DNA of 64,000 nt from Pomphorhynchus laevis (GCA_012934845.2 WNNJ02003225.1:1-64000), one strand, 5' to 3'. Numbered from the stretch's first letter, positions 1 through 12,484 are shown. The notes: generated by a model from the letters alone, not told the origin. Program-made: numbers and translations.

Positions 1-1070
1 ATAATATATAATTATTTATAATATAATTATATGATTATCCACGCTGTTTTCTTTAATAGCAAAAAAATATGATTAGATTATTTAGATTATTTGATTAATA
101 ATTAGATTATTTCAATAATCTAATCAACATTTATATTTGTGATATTAGTCATTATGTATTAATTCGTTAATAACAAATAGAAAATAAATTTCGTGTTAGA
201 TTACTGATATTTTAAATTTTATTAACTTTTCCTCTCTATTATTGATTAAACAGCTACATTTACTTGACAAGTTAAATTATCATTCAAATTTGATTCTTTC
301 CACTATTATCTGAATCATTGCTTATCACTAATATTCAGTGTGTGCAACTGATTTCTAGTGGAAATTACTTTCTATTTCTGTTAGCATTTTACACTCGCCT
401 TCTATGTTGAAATCTACAATTTGTAATCTTTCACGTATTTCCCATTATTACCAACGTTTTTATGATTAGATAAGTCTCTTTAACTTATCAAGTAGTATCT
501 ATATTTTATGTGCTAATCTGTTCATTAGATAATATTTGTTTATTGCATCAAATTTCATATCTAATTGTTGTTCTTTCGTATTACTTTTGATTCGATAATA
601 TATTTCTAATTGTAAGATTTTATCATTTTCGATCTAATTTGCTTTTTAGGATTCTTTCTGATTCGATATAAATTTTCATGTCATGTAAGTGTTTTTTTAC
701 TCATTTGCTTACAAATGCTTGAGTCCCTTAAAATTAGGTCACTAAACATTTATTCAATTTCAAGACACTATTAGCGATTGTAAAATTCTTTAAGTTTTGA
801 ATTATGTCAGCAACAAACTCCAAAAGTAATTTGATAGCAGCTGCTATTGAAATGTCGACAAATTTTCACTCTATCATTTCAAATGATAAAATTCATTTAA
901 TAATAAGGATAATCGATAGCGTACAAACCTCAAACTATTAAATAACGACGTGCTTTCATGAAATTGAAAGACTTTAGTAAAAGTCTTAAATTAAAGACAG
1001 CATCGAAAAGGCATGAAACCGACTTTCAATGCTCTAAGCTCATGAAGACAGGTAGTATTGACATTATATT
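1..1070. other. AT-rich intergenic stretch, nothing recognised
   Basis: No coding potential, RNA gene or repeat family is apparent on either strand. The sequence is strongly A+T-rich with short homopolymer runs. Confidence 0.5.
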
Positions 1071-1074
1071 TAAT

Positions 1075-1425
1075 GTATTTTTATAAAAATACGGCATATT
1101 TGCCATACTTTGCTTTTCATATTTCGTTTTTATTTCATCGAAATTTCGAGATGGATAATTCTGCATTATCCGAAAAAAATTATTAAAAAATAATTTGTAT
1201 CTTGATTCAACCCTACATCCACTAAGCTGGCTGCTCCAGTGGTGTAGATATACATATCTGTATATTACTTTTGGTAGGGGATCGTATTCTAACGATCTAC
1301 TAGAAACCTATCCTATGTGTGTGATCCGCTAGCCGGGTCACTGTTTTTCATGCTGCCACTTGCAATGAATGTTTTTATTGCGTCTGTGAGCTGAAATTCA
1401 TCTGATTGTGGCACGAATTTTGGTA
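1075..1425 (-). repeat. SINE-like unit fragment
   Basis: Read on the minus strand this matches the SINE-like family at 55.5-60.0 kb. It shows the tail words (GGCAGCATGAAAA, the GATCACACACATAGG block, CCCTACC followed by AAAGTAATATAC), then the tRNA-like head beginning GGAGCAGCCAGC. Past the head it departs from the usual body and continues into an AT-rich segment. That segment is also found, in the opposite orientation, after the head at about 56805-56975. Two copies share this variant junction, so it is a genuine subfamily rather than random breakage. Confidence 0.65.
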
Positions 1426-1760
1426 AGGGATCGTATTATATTATAATATTATATTATATTAGGGATCGTATTATAGATTTTGTGTACGATCCGACGTGAA
1501 TTCGTTCTTTGATATATTTCTTTAATATATTTGTGGCTGATATTTCAAATATTTCAAAAAATTGAAACAAATTATTATAAAACACTTAAGGGTTATTTTC
1601 TCTGTAGAATAGGTTCATTTAATTAAGGTATTTACATTTTTAAATTTATATAATCTAAAATACGGATAATAGTTAACTGAACTGATTGTTTGATCCACTT
1701 TCCTAGCTGTTACGTATAAATCAGATCAGCTAATTGAGTCTACGTATTTTATATTATTTA
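1426..1760 (-). repeat. Partial inverse copies of the 55.7/57.1-kb repeat block
   Basis: Words such as GGGATCGTATTATA, GTACGATCCGACGTG and the 'cagatcagctaattgagtct' type segment match, in inverse orientation, pieces of the roughly 340-bp block present at 55690-56030 and 57055-57395. The order is preserved but the copy is broken by AT-rich insertions. Confidence 0.45.
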
Positions 1761-1865
1761 TAAATAAAATATAAATAAAAATAAATAAATAATATTAAAT
1801 AATAAATAATTGTATAATGTTAAAAAAATATACGATGTATTTGACTAAGGAACAGTTGTTTTTAA

Positions 1866-1956
1866 GAGGACTGCTATGTTATAATTATCCGCCCCTAATT
1901 CATTGACCCAACATAGCAGCTGGGTCAAATACATGCTAATGACGTATTTCTTCTTA
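1866..1956 (-). repeat. PLE family-1 structured end, degenerate copy
   Basis: On the minus strand it has the marks of the PLE family-1 terminal fold: AAATACGT...ATGTATTT hairpin arms, GCTGCTATG, and CATAGCAG. The GGCCCC arm is changed to GACCCA, while TGGGTC follows it. The alternative pairing GACCCA/TGGGTC could therefore replace the lost one. It lies about 130 bp from a second copy in opposite orientation. Confidence 0.55.
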
Positions 1957-2084
1957 GAAATTTATATAGTATCTTATTCTAATACAAATCCAATTATTTA
2001 ATTATCCATACATAAAAAGTTTTCTAATGAAATATAAATTTTTCTATATTCGATAATGACGATTTAAGCAATATAATCAAATTA

Positions 2085-2215
2085 CATGAAAGTAAATACA
2101 TGATTAACATGTATTCGGCCCCGCTGCTATGTAATAGGTCTAGGAGTATACTCTGAAATTTGATCATATAACAGTTCCACATGATGACCTCTAATCTTAA
2201 TTCTAATAAGAAATA
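2085..2215 (+). repeat. PLE family-1 structured end, plus-oriented copy
   Basis: Contains the hairpin arms AAATACATG/CATGTATT, then GGCCCCGCTGCTATG, a diverged middle, GAAAT, and the conserved downstream text CATGATGACCTCTAATC. The second GGGGCC arm has been lost, so the interleaved pairing seen in intact copies (for example 63816-63895) cannot form here. Confidence 0.55.
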
Positions 2216-2219
2216 AAAT

Positions 2220-3375
2220 TACTGGTGAAATTTGATTATATAGTATTATATTCTAATACAAAATATATTATTTATTATCCAGCTATAAAAATTATCCGCT
2301 AATAATTTTTAATTTATTCTTTATATTATTGTGTTGATTTATATATTTTACTATTTTCTGATTGATGTTATTTTAATAGTAACCTAGTTTAAAATATCAA
2401 TCTATTAAATTATTTAAATGATTTTGAAGAAAGCCAATATCATTACATATTGTTGCAATTCTTAAAATTTCATTATTTAATGTATTATATTTTATATTAT
2501 ATGGTATGCATGAATGCTCATGCAAAAATATGTTTCTTGTAAATTTAAATATGTCATCTTTACGATATAAATTAATAGTAGTTTTAGTTAATGTTAATTT
2601 AATGTTCATATCTAGATATACACCTTTATCATTAATATTGGTTTTGTTAAGAATAAGGCTTTCTGGATAAATTTGTTCACTAATTCAATAAAAATTATTT
2701 GATTTAATAATCGATATATTGATATATCATCAATATACCGAAACATGTATTTCATATATTTATATAATTTAGATTTATTTTTTTAAAGTTATGAACAAAT
2801 TCATATTCTATAAAGCTTCAAAATATGTCAGCTTTAATTGGGCTACTATTACTTCTCCTTTGATCACCTTTACTTGTCTAAATATAGATGTCCCTACTTT
2901 TAAATAATTTTGATTTATCAAAATATTTAAGGATTCTATTAATTCAATTTTATCCATATATTTATATTTACTTGATGGTTTAATTTTTATTAAATATGCG
3001 TTATAATTATTATAACATATATATGTATATATAAGATTGTATATATATGTATATCTTTTTCCGAATATAAGATTAATTAATTTTTGTAATGCATCTTTAA
3101 TATCTGCTAAATCTAGATTTGTATAAATCGTACTAAAATCGTATGTATTTATATTTTGAAAATTTATTCCTTTTGTCTGTTCTAAAAATTCTTTTGTAGA
3201 ATTAATACTGAAATAGTGTTTTAAACCAGTAATTTCAATTACCCTACAATATTTCTTGAACTGTGATTTAATTACTTTAAGTATTTTATTCATATAAACA
3301 GAAAGTAGTTTTAATGTCCATTTTAAAGCACTACATATGAACCTAGTTATTATTAGATTTTATGTAATGTGTAGA
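2220..3375 (-). mobile_element. Penelope-like retroelement family 1, decayed copy A
   Basis: Minus-strand reverse-transcriptase (RT) remnant. The block at 2808-3293 carries RT words typical of Penelope-like elements: YDFSTIYTNLDLADIK (palm motif, usually 'YDFSTLYTNI'), KVGTSIFRQVK and, in broken frame, the GGNSSPIIADL region. The block at 2397-2640 holds the C-terminal part: LYRKDDIFKFTRNIF, HEHSCIPYNIKYN and ILRIATICNDIGFLQNH. PLEs encode an RT related to telomerase, usually with a GIY-YIG endonuclease. No GIY-YIG segment is seen in any family-1 copy here. Frameshifts and stops make this copy dead. The same blocks recur at 29.1, 37.5, 40.4, 48.7-50.6 and 63.3 kb. Confidence 0.85.
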
Positions 3376-3426
3376 ATTGATCCTGAAATAGTGTTTTATC
3401 ATAATAAAATATCATTTAAAATAGTG

Positions 3427-4159
3427 TTGAATATTTTGATATTTTTAGTTTTTATTTTTTGCTTCTAAACCTTTTTTATCTATCCATAAAAAATTTTCGC
3501 TAATGATTTTAAATTTATTTTTAATATAACTGGTCAATATAATGGCTTATGACGTATTCCCCAGATGAAATTTAATTATCTAGTATCTTATTATAATACA
3601 AAGTATATTATTTAATATCCATCCATAAAAATTTTCCGCTAATGATTTACGATTTATTTTTAATATTATTGTGTTGATTTATTTTACTATTTTTTAAATG
3701 TATTTTTTAAATAACAGTTTAAAATATTTATATATTAAATTATTTAAATGATTTTGAAGAAAGTCAATTTTATTACATATTATGGCAATTCTTAAAATTT
3801 CATTATTTAATTTATTATATTTTATATGATTTACTGATATCATGCAAAAATATGTTACTGATATCATGTAAAAAAATGTTTCTTGTAGATTTAAATATGT
3901 CATCTTTACGATATAAATTAATAGTAGTTTTAAATGATGTTAATTTAATGTTCATATCTAGATATGTACCTTCTTTATCATCAATATTAGTTTTATTATG
4001 AATAAGGCTACCTGAATGAATTTATTCACTTTTTGAATAAAAATTATGAGAGTTAAATTCACATATATCATCAATGTCCAATAATCAATGTATATTCAAT
4101 TTATACCTAGTATTTGGATATTTTGATATTTTTAGTTTTTATTTTTTCGCTTCTAACAG
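3427..4159. repeat. Pair of about 43-bp direct repeats
   Basis: The segment 3427-3470 (ATATTTTGATATTTTTAG core, ending GCTTCTAA) is repeated almost exactly at 4116-4159. The two bracket PLE copy B, which suggests that copy sits inside a duplicated target or another repeat. Confidence 0.6.
3478..4085 (-). mobile_element. PLE family 1, decayed C-terminal copy B
   Basis: Minus-strand remnant of the PLE C-terminal region: NNEILRIAIICNKIDFLQNH at 3694-3903, and the phrase coding NLQETFFYM in place of the usual KFTRNIFLHEH. A short terminal-repeat piece (3545-3605) lies between two partial C-terminal segments, so this is two fragments nested or joined. Many frame breaks; not functional. Confidence 0.75.
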
Positions 4160-4647
4160 ATTTTCATAATAATTCGTTTTTCTTTCCGAAAATATTCATT
4201 ATTTAGTATACCATTGAAAACATTGCATATAAACCTAGGTTTTATTGGACTTTTTTATTATATTTATAGTATAATGTTATTTCCTGATTCCACATCAATT
4301 TAATCTAGGGAAACACTAATCTAATTTAAACACGGAAAAATGAAATAATACAAAATGAAGCAAAATGATTTAAAGTATTATTATATACGCAGAAGAATTC
4401 TTATTTTCTTTCATTATATTGTAATACAATATAGTATAATATAATCGAAACCTTGTGTTTCGATCCTGGTATGATTTCGTACTAGTGTGTTGAGCGTACG
4501 TTTGCTTTCACATCAGTTAAAGACGAAGAGTTGTTATCTAACAAAAGTAATAACTTATTCCTCACTAATATCAATGTTTCTATGTCTATGGGTTCTATGA
4601 CTTTTTAAAAATAAAAAATATCTTTCATCTTACAGATTTTATTGAGA
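4155..4647. repeat. 493-bp dispersed repeat, copy 1
   Basis: Nearly identical to 7547-8040 in the same orientation, from AACAGATTTTCATAATAATT to TACAGATTTTATTGAGA, with only a handful of substitutions or single-base indels. It has no coding capacity. Near its end it contains GGTATGATTTCGTACTAGTG and GTGTTGAGCGTACG. The family is unknown. High identity implies a recent duplication. The second copy sits in the middle of the LINE. Confidence 0.85.
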
Positions 4648-6050
4648 ATTTTAGCCAAATAATAACGATTATTCGATTTCTCTATTCACTTCGCTTATTG
4701 TAACCTAAAGGTATAAATTATAAAGTGTTTGTGTGAACGCACGATATTTGAGAATGCTAAATGATTAATGTGCGGAATGTAACATATATTTGGTTCAAAG
4801 AACCAAATATGACTCAAATTAAAATTATTGTTTGACTAAAGAACTTTCTTTTTGTTCAAAGTTTAGCATCATACTCTGTGCCCATGTAGTAATCAGTAAT
4901 GAATTTATTCTTAATGATATCCTTGAATCCCAACATGCTTGAGCAATACAAAAGGCTTATAGTAAGTTAATCAAAGCTGAAAATCGGTGATAAATTTGTC
5001 TAATAATGATTTTCTTGAATTTCAGCAATTTTGAACATTGCGTTACGCTTGTTGTAAGTTTTCAATTGTTTCGTATTTAGATTAAAGTTTAATATTGTAA
5101 TTGCTTATAGGCGCATGAAAGCATCGTGGAACAAGCAAATAAGTTATTTGAATATGGGCACTACTCGGTAATAAAATTTAGTATTATCTCGCTTTGGATA
5201 TGCTTTTTTCCATTATTTTTGATATTTCGCTAGCTACTGTTAGCATCTTCAGAAAATTACTGGTAATTTAAATTACAGGTAATTTTTTGAAGATGCTAAC
5301 AATATCTAGAAAATACAAAAAAATAATTACGTCTTTCCGTTGATCCAGCTCCAATAATTATTTATAAAATAAGCAATCCAAAATTTTGTATTATCTCGCT
5401 TTAGACATGCTTTTTCCCAATTAAAATCAAATCGTTACTTCCAGAATACTGATGTAGATAGAAATAATATTTCCAAAATGTCAAAACCTAAAAATAAAAT
5501 TATATGCTATTATGTAATTTAATTAAATGTTGTTGAAATATTGCGATTTGAGTGCTTATTTTCTTTCACAGCTGCATAGTTTCAGCAGCGTTAGAGTAAG
5601 TGCATAATAATGCAAATTTATATCAGAGTACATATCAGGTCACTTAATTTGCATGGTACTAGTAGATTTAGTGAGTATAGCAATACACCTTGTGTGCGTT
5701 CACCACGACATTGTAAATTCTTTAATTCGCTTGTTATTCACCCTAAAGTTACAGCAACTCACAGCGGGAACTGCATTGCAATTGTACAAGACAGTATTCT
5801 GAACATTAGTTAAAGCATTTACAAATATGGTCTTCAAAATAAGTAGGCTTTTCGGTTGTGCAAAATACAGGTAATAAATCGTTCAATAATTTAATCTTTA
5901 TATTTTAACAACACAATGTAATTAGCTTTCAATTACATTTTAATTATTTATGCCCTAAAAGGCAATATATTTCTCCACCATTGTCAGTAGCAATACTAAA
6001 CAGGAGAATACCAAACGCAATACCAAACGTAAATCGAAATATAAAAATTA
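4648..6050. other. Intergenic, AT-rich, with hairpins
   Basis: No gene is supported. Two inverted repeats stand out: ATATTTGGTTC/GAACCAAATAT with a 3-nt spacer near 4787-4811, and GTTAGCATCTTCA...TGAAGATGCTAAC spanning about 5240-5300. The second consists of two facing copies of the word found at PLE family-2 ends (compare 15090-15312, 36370 and 51975). A 67-codon frame at 5610-5813 has no recognisable motif and is probably chance. Confidence 0.5.
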
Positions 6051-6244
6051 AAAATTTGCCTTACTTATGAAATGCTTATTGCTAATAAACACGAGAACTT
6101 CGATACAATTACTAAATAAATAACTAGAGATTTTATCAACAATAACAACCGATAAGAAAGAAAATAACGAAACAGCATAAAAACAGCGATCAAGTAGTAC
6201 GCATATCAATATTTTGTCGACGACTTTTGTATCATCTTCTACAA

Positions 6245-7546
6245 CACTCAAGCCTCAGATTCAGAGGAATCTGAGCCACCCCGGCCGCATCAGCGCACCA
6301 CCTTCCGATTGAACGATTCGGGGTCTCTCAGCCCCTAAGATCGATGCGGACTATGGTCAATAATCTTGAGATAAGGAGCTTGAAAAGATTTAGTCTTTAC
6401 TCTGGAGCACGTCCTCTAGAGAAAAAGACTAATTCCGAGATATCCATTCAATGACAGATGTTGGGCCCGTTTCAGAGCCCACTTAGCTCTCTTCAGAATA
6501 CGTTTAAGTCTATCCTGGTCAGCTTTCGCCGGCCAATTCACCGAAACGATGAACCCCAGATATTTTACTCAACTCGTGAGGATAGGGAGTAATTGAGGCT
6601 GCAAAATGAAGGAGAGTGCAGAGAGTGCAAGTCTCTTAAGCTTCTTTTTGGTGGCAAGAGGTATATGAAAGACAACCACCTGCGATTTTTCGGAGTTTAA
6701 AATAAGATTGGATGTTGGCAACTGACCGATCAATCTTTAAAAGAAACGGCTGATGTCTGAGACTACATCTTTGCACCTGCGATCTGAAAACAGGGATGTG
6801 GTATCATCAGCGTATATCACGATATGTTGATCGCGTCTAAATGCCTTGAATAGAACAATGATTCTAGCAAGATATAAGATAGGAGAAAGTGGGAAACCTT
6901 GAGGCACACCTGTAATAGGGTAAAACTGAAGTGCAACAGGGTCGTCTTCATAATAGAACTGTTTGGTATACACCAATACCTCCACCCTGTTAACAATTCT
7001 AGCAGCCAACTCTAGGGACCTGAGAGGGGAGATAACGAAGTGAATGGAGATATGGTCAAATGCAGCAGAAAAATTAATAAAAACAGCTTCAGCAAGCTGA
7101 TGACAGTTATCTTTACAAAACTGATGCAGTTTACCAACTGATGAATGGACAAGGGGCCCTTTAACAAATCCATAAATACTTGGTACGCGCAAGTGCTTTT
7201 TCGTAGATGGAGATGATGGAATTTTGAATCGAAATGGGCCGCAGGTCTTTAGGACATAAAACCGGATTTCGCTTAGGTAAAAATATTCTACTACTGATTT
7301 TGATGCCGGCTACATCGGATGGTGAGGCTAACAGCATTGTGAGGCGTTTCTATTCTTTGATCGGCAGTCAAAAGCTGACAAATCTGAGAAGAGAGTGGAG
7401 CGACGTTTTTGAAGGTGCTTGGAAGTGGGCACCAGAAGGAAAGTATATCCACAACTGGAAAAATTCCTGCTCCTAAAGTCACCCCAAGGCGGGATGGTTG
7501 GAGAGAAAGGGTTGCTCCATCGTTAGTAAAAGTAATTAATCTTTTA
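6245..7546 (-). pseudogene. Non-LTR retrotransposon (LINE), 3' half: RT domain
   Basis: Minus-strand translation gives a clear LINE reverse transcriptase. INFSAAFDHIS is motif A (F-D of the catalytic triad), GVPQGFPLSPILYLA is motif B, and IVIYADDTT is motif C with the YADD box. Across a stop near 6739 it continues with LILNSEKSQVVVF, the usual post-catalytic segment. Further on (about 6430-6560) YLGFIVSVNWPAKADQDRLKR appears in other frames. A zinc-finger end was not seen. Upstream (7193-7546) the N-terminal RT part is frame-broken. Several stops and frameshifts show it is inactive. The element's 5' half continues at 8173, beyond an intervening 494-bp repeat. GC content is visibly higher than in flanking DNA. 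Confidence 0.85.
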
Positions 7547-8040
7547 AACAGATTTTCATAATAATTCGTTTTTCTTTCCGAAAATATTCATTATTTAGTA
7601 TACCATTGAAAACATTGCATATAAACCTAGGTTTTATTGGACTTTTTTATTATATTTATAGTATAATGTTATTTCCTGATTCCACATCAATTTAATCTAG
7701 GGAAAACACTAATCTAATTTAAACACGGAAAAATAAAATAATACAAAATGAAGCAAAATGATTTAAAGTATTATTATATACGCAGAAGAATTCTTATTTT
7801 CTTTCATTATATTGTAATACAATATAGTATAATATAATCGAAACCTTGTGTTTCGATCCTGGTTTGATTTCGTACTAGTGTGTTGAGCGTACGTTTGTTT
7901 TCACATCAGTTAAAGACGAAGAGTTGTTATCTAACAAAAGTAATATCTTATTCCTCACTAATATCAATGTTTCTATGTCTATGGGTTCTATGACTTTTTA
8001 AAAATAAAAAATATCTTTCATCTTACAGATTTTATTGAGA
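7547..8040. repeat. 494-bp dispersed repeat, copy 2, splitting the LINE
   Basis: Direct repeat of 4155-4647. It separates the RT half of the LINE from its endonuclease half. Either it inserted into the LINE, or the LINE was broken by recombination between two copies. No terminal inverted repeats or target duplications are obvious. Confidence 0.8.
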
Positions 8041-8054
8041 GAGCGCTATTTATA

Positions 8055-8172
8055 GCGCGCTTTAAGAATGCAAGGTCGCGTTGTCGAAAGACGTAGTGGC
8101 ACCCAATGAAGAAACGGGTTCACTCTTAATTTAATAATTTTATACTTTATTGTTATGTTTCTATTGATACAT
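8055..8172. repeat. 118-bp repeat flanking the LINE 5' half, copy A
   Basis: AGCGCGCTTTAAGAATGCAAGG through CTATTGATACAT matches 10621-10737 in the same orientation with few differences. The two copies bracket the LINE endonuclease/gag half. The GC-rich start and AT-rich end hint at an element terminus. The family is unknown. Confidence 0.75.
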
Positions 8173-10240
8173 CTTCTCTAAGATTTTAACAAGGCCTACG
8201 CTACCTATCCACTCCGATGCCCTCTCACGCCAGCAGACAAATATATCCTTTCTGAATATCTTCCAGAAGAAGCCTTAGAGGGACTAAGACGATCAATATT
8301 CGTCTTGTCCCTACTCTGCTGGAGCCTATATCTAGAACTCCAGTATTCATTCGAGAGAACCTGCCTAAAGGAAGCAGAGAGATTTGGAAGGTGTAGCATT
8401 TGCGCTATGACCTTGAGTTTTGTTGGAGTGGGACTGAAAATGCGACCTTTGTAGGTAGTCGAAATGATCCCGATAACTTGCGAGGAGGGGTAGGAATTAA
8501 ATTCGGACAAACTCTCGATCCCTATCCCGGGAAAAGTTGGATAGCTGCCTAAAAGAAGGCCACTCTAATTGGATCAAAGCGAAACCTCTTTCTACGTATC
8601 TTCCTCTAGTCGCCAGCGTATTAGGTCATGATAGGTCTTCAGTTGTTGGCGCGACTTGACATCGCAGTTAGTTTTAACAGCCACGTCTTATGTAGCAGTA
8701 AAATGTCGAGGAGTGAGTTTGTTGTTGAGTAATGAAAGGTTGTGGTCGGTGGTTTGTGAATAAGATAATCGCTCCTGGCTCTGCGAAGTACTGCATTAAT
8801 CCAACGCCAAGTTCTGTCGGTCGTTGAAGTCACCGAGTAACATGTCGTAGCCACTACCTAAAATACGGTCCAAGAGGACAGGGTTCTTGTGAATCTCTCC
8901 CGGCCGGATGTAGATATTGGCTAGGCTGATGCGTTTACCGTTCTTGACAAGTGATATAACTAAACAAGACATGGTAGGAAAGAAGAAGTTCAAAAAGATG
9001 CAGGACCTTAAGGAGCATTTAACTAGGTGAAAGTTAAAGTGGGAAGGGATAATGTACGGAGTGAAGTGTGTGAAGATATGCTTTGGGATATATCGAATAA
9101 TGTCCTGGAGTAGACTGATAGACCTCATCTCCTGAAGGGCTATAACATCTTCATCTCTACCAGATAGAAGCCTAAGGGCAGAAGCACCTTCCGAATTTCA
9201 CTGAAGGATATTCAGTAAAAAAGGCCCTTGAGTACTTCCCATTACGAAAGTGTAACAGGAGTGGGACGCCTTCCACCTAGTCAGAACCCGAGGCGGAAAG
9301 GTCACCTTTTCCATCTCTTGTTCCTAAAGGTGGACATATGCCCACGGGCGTTATCTTCATTTTCCTCGGTTAGGTTTTCACATGCTAATTTCAAACAGGG
9401 ATACATTCTGAGAAGAATCTGTTCGTTTTTTGATTAAGGAGCCTTCTTTAAATTGTTAACCTTCCCTGCTGGGGGTAAACGGAAGGACTCCGCCAGATGA
9501 TTTATCATATTCTTAATCAAGTTCTCAAAGTGTACCATCGAGGCCTGATTCTTCCCTTCTATGAGTTTGAGGATTTATGCATCAGACAGCCTGTCTTCTT
9601 TGACGGTCGAGACAGCCCCCCCCCACAAAAGTCGTCGGTCTAGGTTTAGGGCACCTGTGCCTTTTTAGATATTCTTTAAACTTTTTACATCTTTTTGACT
9701 AGGCGGGGTGTTCTCCCCGCAGTTAGAGCAGTGTGGTTTATCCATGCGTTTTCCAGAGGGAATAGTAGAAGTCCCGCACACCCCGAACTTCTGGGGTAGG
9801 GAACAACCCGACGCCTAATGACCCACTAATGACATTTTTACAGTGGAGGTGTGGAGATAGGTTAGAGATTCGGTTTCAATTAAAGTAAAATTTAGGTTGT
9901 ACCTCATGAAGGGGTTTGAAGTTGAGATCGACAGGTTTTGTGCCACATTCACCGGTGCATCGCAGAAGGCCACCGGGATAGGGAATCCTATTTTTCCGAG
10001 TATAAACCGAACTTAAGATATATTGAATTCTTCTTCTAGCATCGATACATCTTCGTCTGAGAGGAATGATGGCATATTGTTAACTTTTAACGTAGTCATG
10101 ATCGGTTTAGGCAAAATAGCTGCAATTTTCGCATGTGCCATTAAAATATTTGATATAACTCTTGGCCAGATTTGGTGCGGCAAAAGATATTTTTATTTCA
10201 CACTCATAGTATTTAACACAGTTGAAGAAAATAAATAAAA
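8173..10240 (-). pseudogene. Non-LTR retrotransposon (LINE), 5' half: gag-like and AP endonuclease
   Basis: Read on the minus strand from about 10240. First is a gag-like region (about 9840-10000 reads GFPIPVAFCDAPVNVAQN). Then come zinc-knuckle remnants at about 9700-9790 (GVCGT, then KPHCSNCGENTPP). An apurinic-type endonuclease starts near 9220: LQ-stop-N stands where 'LQWN' is expected, then DEDVIALQEM (catalytic E), SLANIYIRPGE and MLLGDFND (catalytic D/N). The start of the ORF2 linker lies at 8205-8510. The order gag, endonuclease, (RT at 6.2-7.5 kb) is that of Jockey/R1/I-type LINEs. Stops and frameshifts show decay. The exact clade was not determined. Confidence 0.8.
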
Positions 10241-12470
10241 TCTGCCTTTCCAGAGGCTCTAGTAGTTTAATAACCACTAAGTTAGCTAATTTTGGTACCG
10301 TGAAAGTTCCCTCTCAGTAGTGAAATTAGAAGAACTTAAAAAACATACTTTCTTTTCTGCATTTGCCTAAGAATTGACCATTATTTTGATTTCCTTTTAT
10401 TGCTCTAATGTTGTAATACTGCACATTTTTTGCAATCGTTACTATTTTTGCAATCAATACATACAATCACTACAAGTAATTAAATAAACACCATGTGATT
10501 TTTTTCATTCAGTTTTGTTGCTATCATTTTAATGGCTACGCGTGATTAAATTTGTGAAAACGTGTGAACTACTATGGGGTTCAAACCTCGAGCATGCACT
10601 CTCTATTGACATCTCTGTAAGCGCGCTTCAAGAACGCGAGGTCGCGTTGTCGAAAGACTTAGTGGCACCCAATGAAGAAACGGGTTCACTCTTAATTTTA
10701 TAATTTCATACTTTATTGTTGTTTCTATTGATACATATAGTATATGTTGATTACAAAGAGAAACTACTTTGTCAGAAAAAAACATAGTTAATAAATCATT
10801 TAACACACTTAGCCTATAATTTTCGATCATAAGTAATAGAAAATTTAAAATAAACATCATGTGATTTTACTTGTTCGATTTTGTTGCTATTTTAAAATAA
10901 ATTTTATTAAATAAAAGAAATATCATAATTTATTTACTTTGAGGTTGCATATTTATGAAATATCTTGTAAGATCGCAAACACTCAAATATATGCCAATAC
11001 AATTTTATCGTGATTACATAGTGCTACGACATTCCTTATTAGTAAAACACAACGAATTGGATTATTTTGTCATGTGAGGTAATGGACAAACTTTCCTCAC
11101 AATAAAAAATTAGCTAATTTACGTACTAAGGGTTTAATTGCGACATCAATTATAACCGCAAAAGTAATTTAACTAAAGTACCGCGTTTATATTTAAGAAA
11201 GCTTAAATTTTGGATTAATTTGTAATCCAAAATTTGAAATAATCAAAAATGCTTTTCTAAAAGCATCTGGAAGAAATACAAACATTTTGAAAAGTGCAAA
11301 ATATTTTTCAAAACAAATGAGCAAATCATTGTTAAATAATAGATAATATTTGTATTCATTTTGAACATAATGTTTCTTATATCATAAGCTTTCTTAAAAT
11401 ATATTGGATAAGAACAAAAATAAAGAAGATATACAAATTTAAACATTACTTAAACAATATTTTGTAACAATATTACGTAGCATTATTTAAACAGTATTTT
11501 AAACTGATACGGATCAGTTATCTGGTCTTGTTCGTGTTTTCCTGGTCTGTAAGAAAATTTAAAAATACAAATAAAAGAAAAATCACCGGTCTAGCAACCT
11601 TGTACTAAACAAAATAAATCACATGTGCCATATAAAAAATGTATAATATATAAAAATATATAATCTAATATATTTATAATATATAAAAAATATCTAATAA
11701 TTTGCAATAAATATATTAAAATTTAAACTTTTTAAATATGTTTTAAAAATCTAGTTTTCACCTAAATCATTTAATGAATAGAATGTCAGTTAATACATCA
11801 CGTAGTAGATATAAATTAACAGATCAACTAAAGAGTCAACTTAACCATTAAGAGAATTTGTATGAATAACAAGAATCCGCAGTGGTTTATAATGTAACAC
11901 CCATTATATAATATCCTCCAATATTTACAAACATCAACATTAATATCAATTTATATGTCACGATTAACGCAAACAAATTTTGTGACAGTATTATTTGAGT
12001 AAGATATTATATATCTATTCAAACTAAATAACACTTTATCATTGTATAAAATGACTGGGAGGTGAACCGGAAAGTTAAGAATTTTTTACTATAAAGAGCA
12101 AAACTGTAAATTATAAGAGAGAGCCTGCTGAGAACAAGGATTATACTTAGAATAAATTAATTGTTTAAGAATTGAACGATAACGGGTAGCATGTTGTTTA
12201 AAATTGTACCATGATATGAAACAATGTGATTTTAAATATAGGGCTACCATGGGCTGTTATTCTCAAAAGCCCATGATGATTGTGCACTCTAAAAGCATAA
12301 ATAGATAAATGTCAATCCAAATGACACATTCAAATCGGTTTTGCAAATTTTATTGCCTTGAAATGTATATTAATACATTCAAAATATTATTTATTTTAAA
12401 GTTTTGCAAAGACTATTAATTTCCGCTCGTTCACATAGTAATTTTGTAATCTGCATGCTGTATTACAACC
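10241..12470. other. Intergenic with small repeats
   Basis: No gene is supported. The second copy of the 118-bp repeat is at 10621-10737. A shorter direct repeat, around ATGTGATTTT...TTTTGTTGCTAT, occurs at 10481-10522 and 10850-10893. GGGGTTCAAACCTCGAGC near 10575 resembles an RNA polymerase III B box, but no matching A box was found. A 13-bp hairpin, AAATTTTGGATTA/TAATCCAAAATTT, lies near 11205-11235. Confidence 0.45.
10621..10737. repeat. 118-bp repeat flanking the LINE 5' half, copy B
   Basis: Partner of 8055-8172, same orientation, starting GCGCGCTTCAAGAACGC and ending CTATTGATACAT. Confidence 0.75.
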
Positions 12471-12484
12471 GTCGTCGGGAAGTT

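Noticed and set aside
7234-7482. Plus- and minus-strand frames of 63-80 codons beside the LINE RT
   Set aside because: They lie within the decayed RT N-terminal region. The minus one may be true LINE text in a shifted frame, but it does not stand as a gene.
10565-10610. tRNA gene or tRNA-derived head at GGGGTTCAAACCTCGAGC
   Set aside because: A B-box-like word alone; no A box, acceptor stem or cloverleaf could be drawn.
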